Shown here piece by piece: positions 4,276 to 5,510 of a stretch of 5,510 nucleotides of DNA. This DNA comes from Phycisphaerae bacterium. GTDB taxonomy: Bacteria; Planctomycetota; Phycisphaerae; Tepidisphaerales; Tepidisphaeraceae. The stretch's first letter is position 1, and each line of letters opens with the position of its first letter. A model generated the notes under the pieces. The model made no database searches, was not told where the DNA came from, and saw only the letters and a list, made by a program, of their open reading frames with translations. A program made the translations under genes and the position numbers. Location of the stretch: assembly GCA_014380825.1 (NCBI GenBank), contig JACMJD010000109.1, positions 1-5,510 of the forward strand, written 5' to 3'.

Positions 4276-5124
4276 ATGCCATTCGTCACCACCAAAGACG
4301 GCACGCAGATTTGTTACAAGGACTGGGGCAACCCGACCGGCCAGCCGATCGTGTTTAGTCATGGTTGGCCGCTCAGCGGGGATGACTGGGACGCGCAGAT
4401 GATGTTCTTTGGCCAGCGCGGGTTTCGGGTGATCGCGCACGATCGCCGCGGGCACGGGCGATCGAGTCAGCCTTGGGATGGGAACGAGATGGACACGTAC
4501 GCGGATGATCTGGTCACGCTTACGGAAATGCTGGATCTGAAGAACGCGGTACACGTTGGCCACTCGACCGGTGGCGGGGAAGTGGCGCGATACATTGGAC
4601 GGCACGCTGCGGGTCGCGCGAAGGGTCGCGTCGGCAAGGCGGTGCTGATCGGCGCGGTGCCGCCGATCATGGTGAAGACGCCGAACAATCCGGGCGGACT
4701 GCCGCTGGAAGTGTTCGATGGATTCCGCAAGGCGCTGCTCGCCGATCGCGCGCAGTTCTTCAAAGACGTGCCGGCGGGCCCGTTTTACGGGTTCAATCGG
4801 CCGGGTGCGAAAGTATCGCAAGGCATCATCGACAAGTGGTGGCTGCAAGGAATGCTGGCGGGCGTGAAAAACGTCCATGACTGCATCAAGGCGTTCAGCG
4901 AAAGCGACTTCACCGAAGACCTGAAAAAGTTCAACGTCCCCACGGTGATCATGCACGGCGACGACGACCAGATCGTCCCGATCGGGGCCAGCGCGATGAT
5001 CTCGAGCAAGCTGGTCAAAGGCGCGATCCTGAAAGTCTACAAAGGCTTCCCCCACGGCATGGCGACGACGCATGCCGAGGTGATCAACAACGATCTGCTG
5101 GAGTTCATCCAGACGCCCGGATGA
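4276..5124 (+). CDS. Cofactor-free haloperoxidase/esterase-type alpha/beta hydrolase (non-heme chloroperoxidase family)
   Basis: A 282-residue cytoplasmic protein with no signal peptide. It matches the non-heme chloroperoxidase/perhydrolase/arylesterase family (Streptomyces bromoperoxidase A2 and Pseudomonas fluorescens esterase types). The fold markers run in order: N-terminal strand [18 protein letters not shown], oxyanion-loop [10 protein letters not shown] (29-38), DRRGHGRS (56-63), the nucleophile elbow GHSTGGG with S97 (95-101), the acid in HGDDDQIVP (D231), and the base H260 in GFPHGM. The triad is thus S97-D231-H260. In this family the triad hydrolyses esters and, with hydrogen peroxide and an acid, makes peracids that can oxidise halides; the physiological substrate is usually unknown and cannot be read here. 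Length is normal for the family. It appears to be a single-gene unit with its own leader palindrome before it and a hairpin after it. Confidence 0.93.
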   Translation: MPFVTTKDGTQICYKDWGNPTGQPIVFSHGWPLSGDDWDAQMMFFGQRGFRVIAHDRRGHGRSSQPWDGNEMDTYADDLVTLTEMLDLKNAVHVGHSTGGGEVARYIGRHAAGRAKGRVGKAVLIGAVPPIMVKTPNNPGGLPLEVFDGFRKALLADRAQFFKDVPAGPFYGFNRPGAKVSQGIIDKWWLQGMLAGVKNVHDCIKAFSESDFTEDLKKFNVPTVIMHGDDDQIVPIGASAMISSKLVKGAILKVYKGFPHGMATTHAEVINNDLLEFIQTPG

Positions 5125-5134
5125 TGCAGAAGTC

Positions 5135-5174
5135 AGAATGCAGAATGATGATCGCAGTTCTCATTCTGCATTCT
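5135..5174. terminator. Perfect 14-bp hairpin just after the hydrolase gene
   Basis: AGAATGCAGAATGA at 5135-5148 and TCATTCTGCATTCT at 5161-5174 pair perfectly around a 12-base loop, starting 10 bases after the stop codon. Position suggests transcript termination or 3'-end protection. No T-run follows, and the AT-rich stem with internal GAATGCAGAATG duplication looks like a dispersed intergenic repeat, so the terminator call is tentative. Confidence 0.5.
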
Positions 5175-5360
5175 AACATTCACTATCATGCCTCGATGTC
5201 CCGGAACGGCGCGAAGCAATGCCGCACGCGACATCGGCCGACGGGGAAGGAGGAAGTGATCGAACAGCGCTGCGAACGCGAACGCGAAAGTTGGAGCTCG
5301 CGCGTTTCCCGTCCGCGGGAATCGCCAAACCCGATTCGGACTCCGACAATCAGTGGCCAG

Positions 5361-5495
5361 TCACTTCTGACGTTCCGGTTCGGTGTCCAGTCGGCGAATT
5401 GCGATGTCTTTGAAGCGGACTTTTCCGCCCGAGACAACGGTTGAGCTCAGGCCGATGAGCGCTTCGGGACGCTTTCCCGTATGTGGTATGGTCTG
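5361..5495 (-). pseudogene. Possible broken C-terminal fragment of a beta-sandwich (DUF1080/LamG-like) protein
   Basis: Reading leftward from 5495, a 44-codon frame without any ATG, GTG or TTG runs to a TGA at 5363-5361. It ends with a peptide containing ALIGLSSTVVSGGKVRFKDI and then AIRRLDTEPERQK. The GGKVRFKDIAIRRL wording resembles the last strand of DUF1080-type (3-keto-disaccharide hydrolase) and related concanavalin-like domains, which often end V-R-F-x-x-I-x-I-R. An in-frame TAA (5498-5496) separates it from any upstream part, and the other minus frames do not clearly continue it. It could be the decayed end of a gene lying to the right, or a chance resemblance. Confidence 0.3.
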
Positions 5496-5497
5496 TT

Positions 5498-5510
5498 ATG
5501 GATTTTGTCG
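5498..5510 (+). CDS. Possible start of a gene running off the right edge
   Basis: ATG at 5498 opens a frame of four codons (M-D-F-V) before the window ends. TATGGT at 5487-5492 is -10-like and would put transcription start almost at the ATG, the same near-leaderless layout as the gene at 3181. There is no clear -35 and no Shine-Dalgarno sequence, so this is weak. Confidence 0.2.

Noticed and set aside
4234..5073. A 279-codon open frame on the minus strand across the hydrolase
   Set aside because: Same shadow effect; the plus-strand frame has the full catalytic triad and an excellent ribosome site.
4276..5124. Functional partnership between the haloperoxidase-type hydrolase and MsrB (oxidant maker and repair enzyme)
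   Set aside because: Attractive but unsupported: the genes are over 2.6 kb apart, separately expressed by all signs, and members of this hydrolase family often act only as esterases.
5247..5444. Small gene from GTG at 5256 after AAGGAGG at 5247-5253
   Set aside because: Spacing to the GTG is only two bases, the peptide is Arg/Ser/Glu-rich with no recognisable domain, and it overlaps the more gene-like minus-strand fragment.

Overview
The window is GC-rich DNA from a bacterium whose identity I can only infer. It has many short palindromic and tandem repeats between genes, a probable near-leaderless gene start, and an ECF sigma factor paired with an RskA-type anti-sigma factor. Together these suggest an environmental Gram-negative lineage, most likely Planctomycetota (perhaps the Phycisphaerae side). 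That is an impression from style, not a proven placement.

Layout. At the left edge (1-95, minus strand) lie the first 31 codons of a membrane protein that runs out of the window; they resemble a ComEC/Rec2 N-terminus. The 323-base gap to the next gene holds a long hairpin element (203-284) and a 7-bp dyad (373-387). Four genes then follow on the plus strand: a secreted fasciclin (FAS1) domain protein (419-961), a lipoprotein methionine sulfoxide reductase B (1080-1628), an ECF sigma factor (1665-2297) and its membrane anti-sigma factor with a C-terminal RskA domain (2302-3144). A sigma70-like promoter overlapping the anti-sigma stop codon appears to drive a small membrane protein of unknown function from a GTG start (3181-3648). 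A non-coding stretch of about 630 bases (3649-4275) carries a three-copy degenerate repeat and two strong inverted repeats. It ends at a well-marked gene for a cofactor-free haloperoxidase/esterase-type alpha/beta hydrolase (4276-5124). The last 386 bases hold a hairpin just after that gene, a possible broken C-terminal fragment on the minus strand, and possibly the first codons of a gene leaving the right edge.

How the genes may work together. The sigma and anti-sigma genes are 4 bases apart and almost certainly co-translated. Their class, SigK/RskA-like with a secreted FAS1 protein next door, recalls the mycobacterial SigK-RskA system that controls the FAS1 antigens MPT70 and MPT83. The natural hypothesis is that this sigma factor controls the upstream FAS1 and lipoprotein MsrB genes as an envelope or redox response. 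The two target candidates share an identical Shine-Dalgarno sequence and spacing, but they are separated by a large hairpin, so one uninterrupted operon is not certain.
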